DNA of 64,000 nt from the NCBI RefSeq assembly GCF_000328475.2, contig NC_026490.1, positions 1 through 64,000 on the forward strand, given 5' to 3'. Origin of the DNA: Mycosarcoma maydis. Taxonomy: Eukaryota > Basidiomycota > Ustilaginomycetes > Ustilaginales. Below, in pieces: positions 52,056 to 60,970 of the stretch. Position numbers and translations under genes: made by a program. Position 1 is the stretch's first letter; each line of letters opens with the position of its first letter. Below the pieces are notes generated by a model. It saw only the letters and a program-made list of their open reading frames with translations, ran no database searches and was not told where the DNA came from.

Positions 52056-55000
52056 CGGGGCGTATCGAAGGGCCAAGTGTGATTGAATGGAGGAGGTGGC
52101 AGGCTGCGCACAGATTCTCAGTTAAGCAATTTGCCTGCTGCTTCAACGAATCGTGAATCACACAGATGTTACCAATTTTGGACCCTGAAGTAAAACAAAA
52201 AAAGGTTTTTTAGAGGGAAGCAACTCGCGCTTTTCGTACGAGAGTTAAACAAACTCTTTGAAACATCCGCTCACTCATGAGTGATCCGAGCAACCGTTTA
52301 ACTCCGTCTGTGTCTCTTGCTGAATGGGAAGGCGTGATAATATATATAACTGTACAGTTCTGTACCGAACGAGTGTCACATCTGAGCGGCATCATCGCGA
52401 ACCAACAGGCAGAGGACCGATCTCGAATCCACCATCTTGAGACCCAAACATCCAAGGACGTAATTGAGGTGTCAAAATTTGGAATTACCATCCATCACGC
52501 ATGCCTTGACCTGTCTAGGATCGGCGTAAAGCCCGTAAGCGATGCCGGACTCGGCATCCACTACAGCGGAAAAGCTCTGGACACGGATTCACAGTACTTG
52601 TCCGATGCGGTTCGAGTTTCTTACGACGACCTCTTTGTCAAGCGAGATTGTAGATGTTCGAGTAGCAACACGTTGACCCGTAATAACGTTAACTGAACAT
52701 ACACGATCGATGCACACGGCAGCAGCGGATGCATCCCAAGACGAGATTACTCATGCGTTCGTGCTGAATTCATGCGGCAATTTTCCATGCCAATCGTAAA
52801 GGAGGCTCGAGTATGAATCGCTATGTGAAGAAAACTCTGAAATCAAGTTAAGGGATGACAGAGGTGATTGTCAGAGTGTCAGCTTGCTCTCGATCGCTAC
52901 ACGTGAGCTTGCACACAGACTGGAAAACGAACCCATCACGGTCAGCGAAAAGCATCAAGACACATCGTAACCGAGCTGGCTACCTCGACAGCAGTCGGTC
53001 GACAGCTGACTCATTGTGAAGCAAGTGAATGACGCAGGAGCCCTGCTCATGTTGTTCGAGTCACTCTTGGGCAGCCATGGGCGTCGAGGAAGTGAAATGG
53101 AAGAGTGAAACAGATTTCTGGCCGGCGTTGTAAGCTCCCCACGTTGGACATAGGCTTCTCTAGTCTATTCGGATCGGGATCAACATTGCAGCTCAAGAGT
53201 AACAGGATTGCGCGCTAACTTAGCAAGTTAGCCAGTCTGCAATTGACTCGCATATGCCTGCAAGTCGGTGCCAAGCGAACAGCAGGAACTACAGGATGAG
53301 TCTGGAACGAGAGTTGACACTCCGCAGGAAAACAATGGGAACTCTGAAACAGTCCGAGCAGATCGGAGGCACAAATGCCTGCTGCCTGCACATACGAAGA
53401 GGAAAGATCCGTTGAGCAAACAGCATGACACGATGACTTCCTCAACAAGTCGCCCCTCTACCAAAGTCAGGGTGCATTTGATAACGCTGCGTCGGCGATC
53501 ATGGTCGCGACGGCGGCTTAACCTGGTCATTGGCAAGACGAACACTCGGAAACGCCTGAAACATCCGCGTCGGACTCCGTAGGATTCTGATCAAGTGGCC
53601 AACTCCCATGCAGCGGCATGCATGCATGGATTCACGATTGTTCGATGAGCGTGGCAGAATCACAGCGCCTTACTTTTATTTCAGTCTCGGCAAAGCAATC
53701 TTGCTTCCAGCAAGCGAATTCTTCGCCCCGCCATATTGAACCACGAATTGTACTGTACAATCTTGGTTGTGATCCTGCAAGTGCTTCGTAGGGCAATAGC
53801 GGCAATAGCGGAATTTGGTCTTGTGGATGAACGATAGGATGGCGAAAAAAATATGCACAGACGGGAGCAAGGTGCCGATGGAGCGACGACGCGGGTGTGG
53901 CATTCCACGATGGTGGTGGAAACAAAAGACCACGAGACCAACACGCATATTTGCGGGTGAGGAAGCGCCTGTCTCTGCCATGATATTCGTGATTGTGAAG
54001 GCGGCTGGCTCTTACTAATACGAATCACAATTTGTGCACATGCGAGAGGACCTCGAATTTTTTCCCACATCCATCGTTTTGTCGGCTAGTAATAAACCAG
54101 TCGGATACTGCCGTTGAGATCGTGAAATGTTCTGCTAGCGAACGAGACAGCCAAGTATCTGACTGGTTGAAGAAAACTGTCCGGGGTACAGGGTCCTAGA
54201 ATTTGGAATGGAGCTGGATGGTGTCCACATTTATGGACCTGATTCGGGCCAGAGCCTCATGTGGGAGGGCAGCCTGGTCGGGGCGAATCTGTTTGATTTC
54301 TCGATCGATCGAGGCGGAAAAGGGACGAGAGAATGTGTGTACCAAACAAGCCCCCATCATCTGCGTTCAGCTTGCTCTTGTTCAAAAGCCGAGAGATCGG
54401 ATATGTCCACCAGATGCTACCGCCGAAACTTCAGGCTCAAGTGCACCCTCCGCTTGACAACAGTACGACATTTTCCAGCGGCTTTTGCTTTTCAAGTCAC
54501 GATTCACGCATCAAAGGAACTTTTTGATTTTATAATCGTATTAATATTTTTTTAATGATGAAATTTTTACTCGTCTTTTTCAGTCACGAGTATACAGTAA
54601 TCTGTTCTAATAACTTAAGTTATTAATATTTAAATCGCAACACTGTCTTGGTAGAGTTTCGTGGTTGTGCAGTCTGCTCCCACAAATTACGTATGTGCAC
54701 GGTCGATGCTCAGAGTCAACCGCAACTCACCTCATTAATTACCTTCCTTATAAAATTACGCCTTTTCTTTTGCCACCCCCTCGCCATGTGCCTGTCTCTG
54801 GTGGAACGACTGCGGTTCCTTACGTTCGATCCCCGCGGCGTTGGCCGTTCAGACTCTTGGCTTTCACTAAGAATTTAGCCTGAAAGTTACTTTGGTCTGT
54901 GACCCTGGTTCGAAAACCTGAATCCTGACCCTCAATTCCACTTTGTGCAACGATCGATCAAGTAAGCCTTGTTGCAACTGTCATTCAGCTGCAGACGCCA

Positions 55001-55812
55001 CCGCCATCGAGCCAACGTGTTCCACCAAAGTCGTGCTGCACACAATTGTATGCTCAACAGGCCTGTAGTCAACGTTCGCAGCGTCTACGTTACTTCCTCC
55101 TCTTCCACCACAACGTCTTCATCATTCTCGTCCTTATCACCGTCCGCCATCACAATTCCTTCTTCAATTACCAGCCATAGCTGCGACGCCATTCGCCCCC
55201 CTTTGCAGGGCTACCGCCATCGCTTCTCATCCTTTTTCTGACACCATCCGGTTAGGGGCCTCCGCTGTATATAGCAGAAGCGCCTATCCATTCACGATTA
55301 GATTGGAATTGGCTTGATCTCTCTGTTACACCACCACCAAGTACTTTTCAGCGGCCCATTCCGCATTTACCATTACCTCGATCGACACAATTTTGCTATT
55401 CAGGTCATAGTGCTTCTTCCGTATACTCGTCGCCTGTTCTGACAATTGCGCACAACATCTGCGCTTTTCTTTGTCCGCTCTGACGGCCTGAATCCCCTCC
55501 ACGTCACTTAGTATCGTCCCGTAGGCTACGATCATCGACGTTCGCTCCCAAACGCATCACTCTGCGTAATCCCCGCCATCACCTCTCTCTGATCCACTTC
55601 GCCTAGCACCACCTACCATTCTAGCACCCGTGTTGATGGCAAGTTCGACTGCACACGTTCCCTGACAAACGCAAACATCCCAGGCTGCGCATCTTGACTG
55701 CGTTCGACAAACACTTTGGCCGGGCTGTCAACCTCCCGATAACCTCCCCTGTCCTTTGACGCTTGCCGTTTTCTCTTCTGAAGGGTCAGCCGCTTTAGAC
55801 ATTTTTCCTTCC
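52056..55812. other. Long gene-poor region with AT-rich patch
   Basis: About 3.75 kb with no convincing gene. A 139-codon ATG ORF at 52277-52696 is the best candidate but has no family. Local features are GTAC/CTGTAC words near 52350 and 53744, an AT-rich patch at about 54525-54640 and a pyrimidine-rich stretch (55080-55810) that may be the leader of the response-regulator gene. Heptamer copies occur near 52145-52163. Confidence 0.5.
52277..52696 (+). CDS. Hypothetical protein ORF (139 aa), doubtful
   Basis: Starts MSDPSNRLTPSVSLAEWEGV. It contains a charged helical part (IIANQQAEDRSRIHHLETQT) and hydrophobic strands (EVSKFGITIHHACLDL), with no recognised domain, no signal peptide, and a polar tail ending in NTLTRNNVN. 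The upstream flank shows no leader-like sequence. It may be a decayed gene or chance ORF. Confidence 0.25.
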   Translation: MSDPSNRLTPSVSLAEWEGVIIYITVQFCTERVSHLSGIIANQQAEDRSRIHHLETQTSKDVIEVSKFGITIHHACLDLSRIGVKPVSDAGLGIHYSGKALDTDSQYLSDAVRVSYDDLFVKRDCRCSSSNTLTRNNVN

Positions 55813-57300
55813 ATGTCGATTCCTGCTGCTGCATCTTGCCAAGTTGCTAAAGATACCCGGCCCGTTACGCCTTTGCCGCCCACACACTCGCTCCGCATTC
55901 TTCTCGTTGACGACAATCATGTCAACCTTTCGATCCTCAGCATGCTGCTTAAGCGTCGCTTCAGTCATGTGCTAGCACGTCCTCCGGTCAGCCTCGATAG
56001 CGGCCTCAAGGCTTTGCAGCTTCTTCGCACCGAGATCTTTGACTTAATTTTCATGGACATCGAGATGCCCTATCTGGACGGCGTCGAATGCGCACGCCGC
56101 ATTCGTGCTGGCGAGGATGGCATTCTCTCAGCCAACCGCAATGCACACATCGTCGCCGTTACCACCAATGTGGGCCCTGAACCTGCTTCTCTCTACCGCC
56201 ACGTTTGCATGGACGGCATGATCAGCAAGCCCGTTCGCTTCGAAAACTTCCACCAATATCTTTGTCCGCTCTCCATTGAAGCCTCCGAGGCCAAAGGTTC
56301 AGTGACTCCCGTGCTGGTGGGTTCCGAGCACATGCTACCTCCGATGCCTCCAATCGAGCTCGAACAGCGTCTCTTTTTCGTGCCTGCGCCCAACGGTGGC
56401 ATGATCACCACATCAATGCCGTCCAGACGCGACTGCACCTCGCCGACACCCGAATACTCGAATGCGAACCAATTCGCCGCCATGCTCAAAGCACAGACGT
56501 CCAAGTCGCTGCGCGACCGCAAAGCTCTTTCGGTCTCTCGTTCCAGCATGCTTTCTGAACCTCGCAGGTCGTCGTTCAACTCGCCCAGGTCGGAGCATCT
56601 CCCTTCCATTTGCATTGTGCGCCAATCCGGCGCCGTCGAGGATGTCGAGCTTGTCAGCCAGGACGGACAAGCTATCAACCCCTCCGCGCACGAAGTCGAA
56701 AAGGGCATCACCTGCGACAGCATGCTCTCGTTCGAGTCGCTCGTCGAGCGCGAGACACGCGAGCGCGAGCTCGATTACATCGTGCAGACTCGAGCGCCCA
56801 TTCCTACTCGACCTACACCCATCCACCGCATCAGCTCGCCTGCGTATCTGCTCGAGGCTTCGCACATCCATCGAATTCGTACCGAGCCGGCCATGCGCTC
56901 CAATCCGGACCTCGCTTCACCTCAGGCCGTGCGTCCCGGCATCCGTCCTGTGCCACGGAAACGACCCATTCGCAACGACTCGGACGGCTCGTCGAACAGT
57001 GCTACGGACAGCGCTGATGTTGCTGGTTCCCATCTATTGTCTTCCGTTTGGTCCAATACGCCCATGTCCTCGGACCACACAACTTCCACACAGCGGTCTC
57101 CGTCGCTCGATGTGTTGAGTAGCTTTGACATCGTCCATGCTACTAGCCCGTCGTCTGGGCATACCACGCCAGTGTCATCCCCGGCCGACATAGATACGCT
57201 TGACGACAAGAAGGATTACGGCAGCGATGACGACTACCGCGATGATCTGTTCAGTCCATGCGCTGACGACCTGCTTGGTTCTCGTTCTGCGGAGTACTGA
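55813..57300 (+). CDS. Response regulator receiver-domain protein
   Basis: ATG 55813 (MSIPAAASCQVAKDTRPVTP) gives 495 residues; the frame further upstream begins with TTG. A complete receiver domain spans residues about 27-155: acidic pocket Asp33-Asp34 in LLVDDNHVN, phospho-acceptor Asp82 in IFMDIEMPYLDGVECARRIR, Thr117/118 in VAVTTNVG, and Lys139 in ISKPV. All catalytic residues of a working receiver are present. The remaining 340 residues are Ser/Pro/Arg-rich, disordered and without another domain; there is no DNA-binding HSF/Skn7 domain and no histidine kinase core. It may act downstream of a hybrid histidine kinase phosphorelay as a signalling response regulator, other than the standard Skn7 type. 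The long pyrimidine-rich leader suggests a long 5' UTR. Confidence 0.88.
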   Translation: MSIPAAASCQVAKDTRPVTPLPPTHSLRILLVDDNHVNLSILSMLLKRRFSHVLARPPVSLDSGLKALQLLRTEIFDLIFMDIEMPYLDGVECARRIRAGEDGILSANRNAHIVAVTTNVGPEPASLYRHVCMDGMISKPVRFENFHQYLCPLSIEASEAKGSVTPVLVGSEHMLPPMPPIELEQRLFFVPAPNGGMITTSMPSRRDCTSPTPEYSNANQFAAMLKAQTSKSLRDRKALSVSRSSMLSEPRRSSFNSPRSEHLPSICIVRQSGAVEDVELVSQDGQAINPSAHEVEKGITCDSMLSFESLVERETRERELDYIVQTRAPIPTRPTPIHRISSPAYLLEASHIHRIRTEPAMRSNPDLASPQAVRPGIRPVPRKRPIRNDSDGSSNSATDSADVAGSHLLSSVWSNTPMSSDHTTSTQRSPSLDVLSSFDIVHATSPSSGHTTPVSSPADIDTLDDKKDYGSDDDYRDDLFSPCADDLLGSRSAEY

Positions 57301-58658
57301 CATTCGCCGTCGAACACGCCGCTCTGTCGGCAAGGCGCTCCGCTGCAGAAAAGCGCGCACATCCGCGTGTGCAGCGTCACCGATCATGACCAGCCTAACA
57401 CACGCAAGGGTCTGGTCTCGCGAATTGATGTTATACAGCTGGACTGATCATCAACGACAAACTCTCTGCCTTCCATTGTCGTCCGCGTCGGATCACCGGA
57501 TCTGTTTGCTTGATTCTACGCATCGACCTTGCCGCTAGCCAGGTTCTGTAGCATCACATCTCTTCAGGTAGTCAAAGCTGCGAACGACGACGCATAACGC
57601 AAAACTGTTTCAGGTCTATACACATGCTGAAGCCTCAAAACAATACGTCTATGTCTCGCAGGCTCCCTCTCCCTCTCTCACTCTTACTGTCTCTCGCCAA
57701 ATCCCTGATGATATACCCTTTGCTGCTCTTAGGTCATTTCTTGTCACTGCTTGGACTCGCCTTCTTCCTCTCTCATCTCTTTGTCTTGACCAGCAACTCT
57801 CATGTTGTAATTTGGTATTTTGGGCTTCCTCTCGTCGGTAATATTTCTTCTGTCATCTATTTGTCTTTTGTATCTAGTCTTTATCATCAAAGGGATTTTT
57901 CTGTCATGCTAGAGGCTTGCAGTACGCTTGTCCATGTGTTGAAGTACAAGTTTGGCAGTAAACTTGGTTAGAGACGGGTGCCATTCCGCCTACGTCGAGG
58001 GTCACGGCAGCTAAAGGATGAGGAGCTCCAGTGATTGGAACTGCTTACTAATGCTTAGGAGCAGCGTTGGGATCCGCCGTGACTCAGAGAGGGGCTCGAA
58101 TTCGAACTTGGCGCACGCGCCAACCAGACTCGAATTTTCGAAACGAGTCGTGAGTTCAACATGTTGAAGAATCGTGAATGGAACAGTCACGAGTGAGTGA
58201 ATCGTGAATCACGCTGTTGGTCTTGCTGGCTGGCTGAGATTCACGATTTCGAAGTTGAGAATACGACCAACTTATTCACGACTGTGCGCGCGCCCCTGAG
58301 TCGCCGCTCAACCACAAACCATGAAAATCACAAATCGCCTTGGCCGCACGCGCACGGGCACGGGCACTGGCACTGGCACGCGCGTGTGTGTGAGTGTGTG
58401 CCTCTTTTTCGTGTTGTGCTTGCTTGTTGGCGTGCGATTCTGCCTCTGCCATCTGAGCTGTGCTGGACAACGAGAGCGTGCGCGAGCAACCAACACAGCC
58501 CAGGTTCTCGACGCTGATTGCACACTCTGAGCACCCTATCTAATTTCTACAACGATCACCTCTACATCGTCCTAAATTCCCCCCCTGTCCTCTCATTTGA
58601 CGCTGCCAATCTCTGTTACGACCTTTTCTTACGACCATCACGCAAAAGCTCATACAAA
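57301..58658. other. Intergenic region before tropomyosin
   Basis: About 1.36 kb. A hydrophobic ORF at 57624-57971 lies in pyrimidine-rich sequence that is probably 3' UTR of the preceding gene. There are heptamer words at 58203-58216 and a GGCACG/GGCACT-type repeat at about 58340-58400 leading into a GT-rich run. The last 150 bp are the tropomyosin leader. No supported gene. Confidence 0.5.
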
Positions 58659-59827
58659 ATGGTGAGTGAGCCTCAAAACATCTTCTTCAGTCGGCGTTCG
58701 GAGAAAGGGTAGCGAAGGGCGAATCGAGACGACCCACACCGATGTGCAACTTGTCTGCAAGATGATAAGCATGCTGAAGCATCGAGGTCCTGCGGCCCTT
58801 CCAGACGGTATTATTCTTGGCAGATTTGCATCGAAGACGAAAAGGTATTCTGGCTCTCGTAGCTAGGGCTTCCTTTCTTGCACTAAGGTCCAGAGTGACC
58901 CATCAACACGATGCTTCCAGGCAAACAACATGTCGGCGTGTGACTTGTGCTCCGAGATCAGACTCGTGCTGACACCGATATCGCTTCTGACCTCATTTTG
59001 CGCTCGCTTTCGTCCCGTTCGGTTCTGGCAACCCCGCTGCACCTGCTGCATCCTGCACTTTCTCATTCGATCTTGATTGTCGATTTTCTTTCTTTTTGGG
59101 TGATACTACGATAGGACCGCATCAAAGAGGTAAGCAATGCCAGAGCAACGACCGTGCCGAGAAGGACAGGGCGCGAGTTCTGACAATCGGGTCCACAGAC
59201 AAACTGATGCCATTCTGCGTCTCGTTGCATTTGCCATTATCAGAAACTCCACACTCTCCGTGTAGAGGCCGACGCAGCAAGCGAGCGTGCCGATGAGCTC
59301 GCGGAAAAGAACAAGCAGCTTGAGCAGGAGCTGCTTACCAAAGACCAGGAGATTGCCTCGCTGCAACACAAGCTGAGCCTGGCAGAGAGCGACCTTGACA
59401 AGCTCGAGAGCAAGCTACACGAGCACAAGTCGGCGCGAGAGGAGCACGAATCGAACGCTACCAACTCCGAATCGCTCCAGCGCAAAGTGGAGCTGCTTGA
59501 GGGCGAGCTCGACACTGCCGAGAAGAACCTGCGCGAGACCACTGACAAGTGAGTAAATTAAAATCTGCTTGGTGAACACCGAGAAACACTGAGATTGTCG
59601 TTGCTGCGTTATCCTTGCTGACCGAACGCTTGCCTTTGCTCTTTCTCCTTCTATTGCAATGCAGACTGCGACAGGTTGACGTCAAAGCCGAGCACTTTGA
59701 GCGACAGGTGGCAACGCTCGAACGCGAGGTGGCTACATGGGAGAAGAAGTACGAAGCGGCCGAAGAGCGCTACCGCGCCTCCAAGGCAGAGCTGGACGAG
59801 GTGGTGGCACAGATGGAGAGCCTCTAG
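58659..59827 (+). CDS. TPM1: Tropomyosin (Cdc8/Tpm1 type)
   Basis: Exons 58659-58661 (ATG only), 59115-59129, 59244-59548 and 59665-59827 give 161 residues, the same length as fission-yeast Cdc8. Introns of 453, 114 and 116 nt are all GT-AG and in frame. The sequence begins MDRIKEKLHTLRVEADAASE and is one continuous coiled coil with heptad pattern, followed by LQRKVELLEGELDTAEKNLR and KLRQVDVKAEHFERQVATLE, nearly superposable on Cdc8. It ends VAQMESL. It stabilises formin-made actin cables and the contractile ring. The in-frame sequence after the TAG stays open for another 138 codons (see separate feature), and CTCTAG there could also be a splice acceptor. Confidence 0.94.
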
Positions 59828-60244
59828 GTCATTGTCGGAGTCGGAGCCAGGAGCCCATGTGCGCAGCAAGAGCACGATGGCGACGAGTCATGCGAAGACG
59901 AACAAGAGTTTCAAGATGTATGGAAAGATGCGTTAAAGGACGGCGGGGTCGAAACGCCATCGTCGGGCTATATCAGTGAGGATGAAGGCGTGGTAGGCGT
60001 AGCTCGCAGCTTGTCGGAGCACACTCTGGCGCTAATAGCACCTCCTATCCACGACCTACTGGTGACGCTTCTAGGCATCTGGGCCCAGACGTTGCTGTTG
60101 CTGTTGGCCTATGTAGCCACTGCCCGCAAAACGGCGTCTGTACTTGATGACGGTGAGGAAGACCAGATGCGCGACGAGTATGTTGATGCAAACGCCGAGC
60201 TTCAGCTCGGTGTCGACAACACGGCGGCGCCTACTCATGTGTAA
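59828..60244 (+). other. In-frame extension of 138 codons after the tropomyosin stop, with predicted TM segment
   Basis: From 59828 to the TAA at 60242-60244 the tropomyosin frame has no stop. It encodes an acidic region (GDESCEDEQEFQDVWKDALK), SSGYISEDEG, then a hydrophobic segment IHDLLVTLLGIWAQTLLLLL continuing AYVATARK, and a polar acidic tail ending THV. It resembles a tail anchor. No ATG starts it, so expression would require stop-codon readthrough, alternative splicing (the AG of TAG as acceptor, or a GAG|GTGGCT donor within exon 4 joined to it), or it is a chance or decayed frame. See findings. Confidence 0.45.
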
Positions 60245-60970
60245 GCGTTGCGTTAAGCTGATGTGGTCTGCATCGACACTCTCCACTGCTGTCTGCCTAG
60301 CCAGTCTTTTTATGTCGCATCGAGTGTTATCCTCCCTTTCACGTCCTTTCCTCAAGGCATTGTCTCCCTTGCTGTTCTTGCTTGTATACAGACTCCTTCC
60401 GACTCCTCGCAAACCGATCTAGAAAGAATAACATTGCGTCGACATCCCCGCACTGCACTGTCGTTGAAGGGAAAGAATCTCTTTGATGTGTTCCGAGGAG
60501 AAACGAGGCAAAGCTGCCAAAGAGTAAAAGCCTCAAAAGTGCTGAGGAGCGGCAATCACGAATTGAGCAAGCAGTGTGAGTGGCCATTCACGATTGAGCA
60601 AGCAGTGAAGACGGCACGTGACCGACTCGAATAAAGGCGCGAACAATTTACGCACGACGCACACGGCAGAGAGGGTGTGTTGTTTGAATTCACGATTCAC
60701 GATTCGAGCGGCAACTCTTTGAGGCTGAACAGGCGCGTCCTTTCTTTATTCGTCACGAATCGTGGTCGTGGCTGAGTACGGAGTGTTTTTCTGTTGGGTC
60801 AATTCGTGATTGCGCCGATGCAGACACAGCCAACTCCCGCCCACAACTGCACAATCACAGCCGCTGGTCGTTGCAGACGCAAAGCAGAGTCTCGACATCT
60901 CATCCTCTGTTCCATCAACTCTCTCTTTCTGCCAAACCTGTCGATCCCCCCACCTCGTCACATCACAATC
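60245..60970. promoter_or_regulatory. Region between tropomyosin and kinesin-14 gene
   Basis: About 725 bp. Holds the tropomyosin 3' end and kinesin promoter. Heptamer pair at 60688-60701 and a CACGAATCGTGG word near 60754. The last 130 bp are a pyrimidine- and CA-rich leader. Confidence 0.5.
60688..60706. repeat. Heptamer array ATTCACG x2 plus ATTCGAG
   Basis: Contiguous units of the intergenic family, about 265 bp before the kinesin start. Confidence 0.8.

Noticed and set aside
51597..52086. Long plus-strand ORFs opposite GatA
   Set aside because: They are mirror frames of a well-supported amidase with conserved catalytic motifs on the other strand.
54648..54878. FLTFDPRGVGRSD in a plus-strand frame, like an alpha/beta-hydrolase motif
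   Set aside because: Only about 15 residues match, and there is no catalytic Ser motif or flanking fold. Noted as a possible trace, not reported as a gene.
57624..57971. 115-codon hydrophobic ORF
   Set aside because: It lies in pyrimidine-rich sequence after the receiver gene, where CT-rich DNA makes Leu/Ser/Phe-rich ORFs by default.
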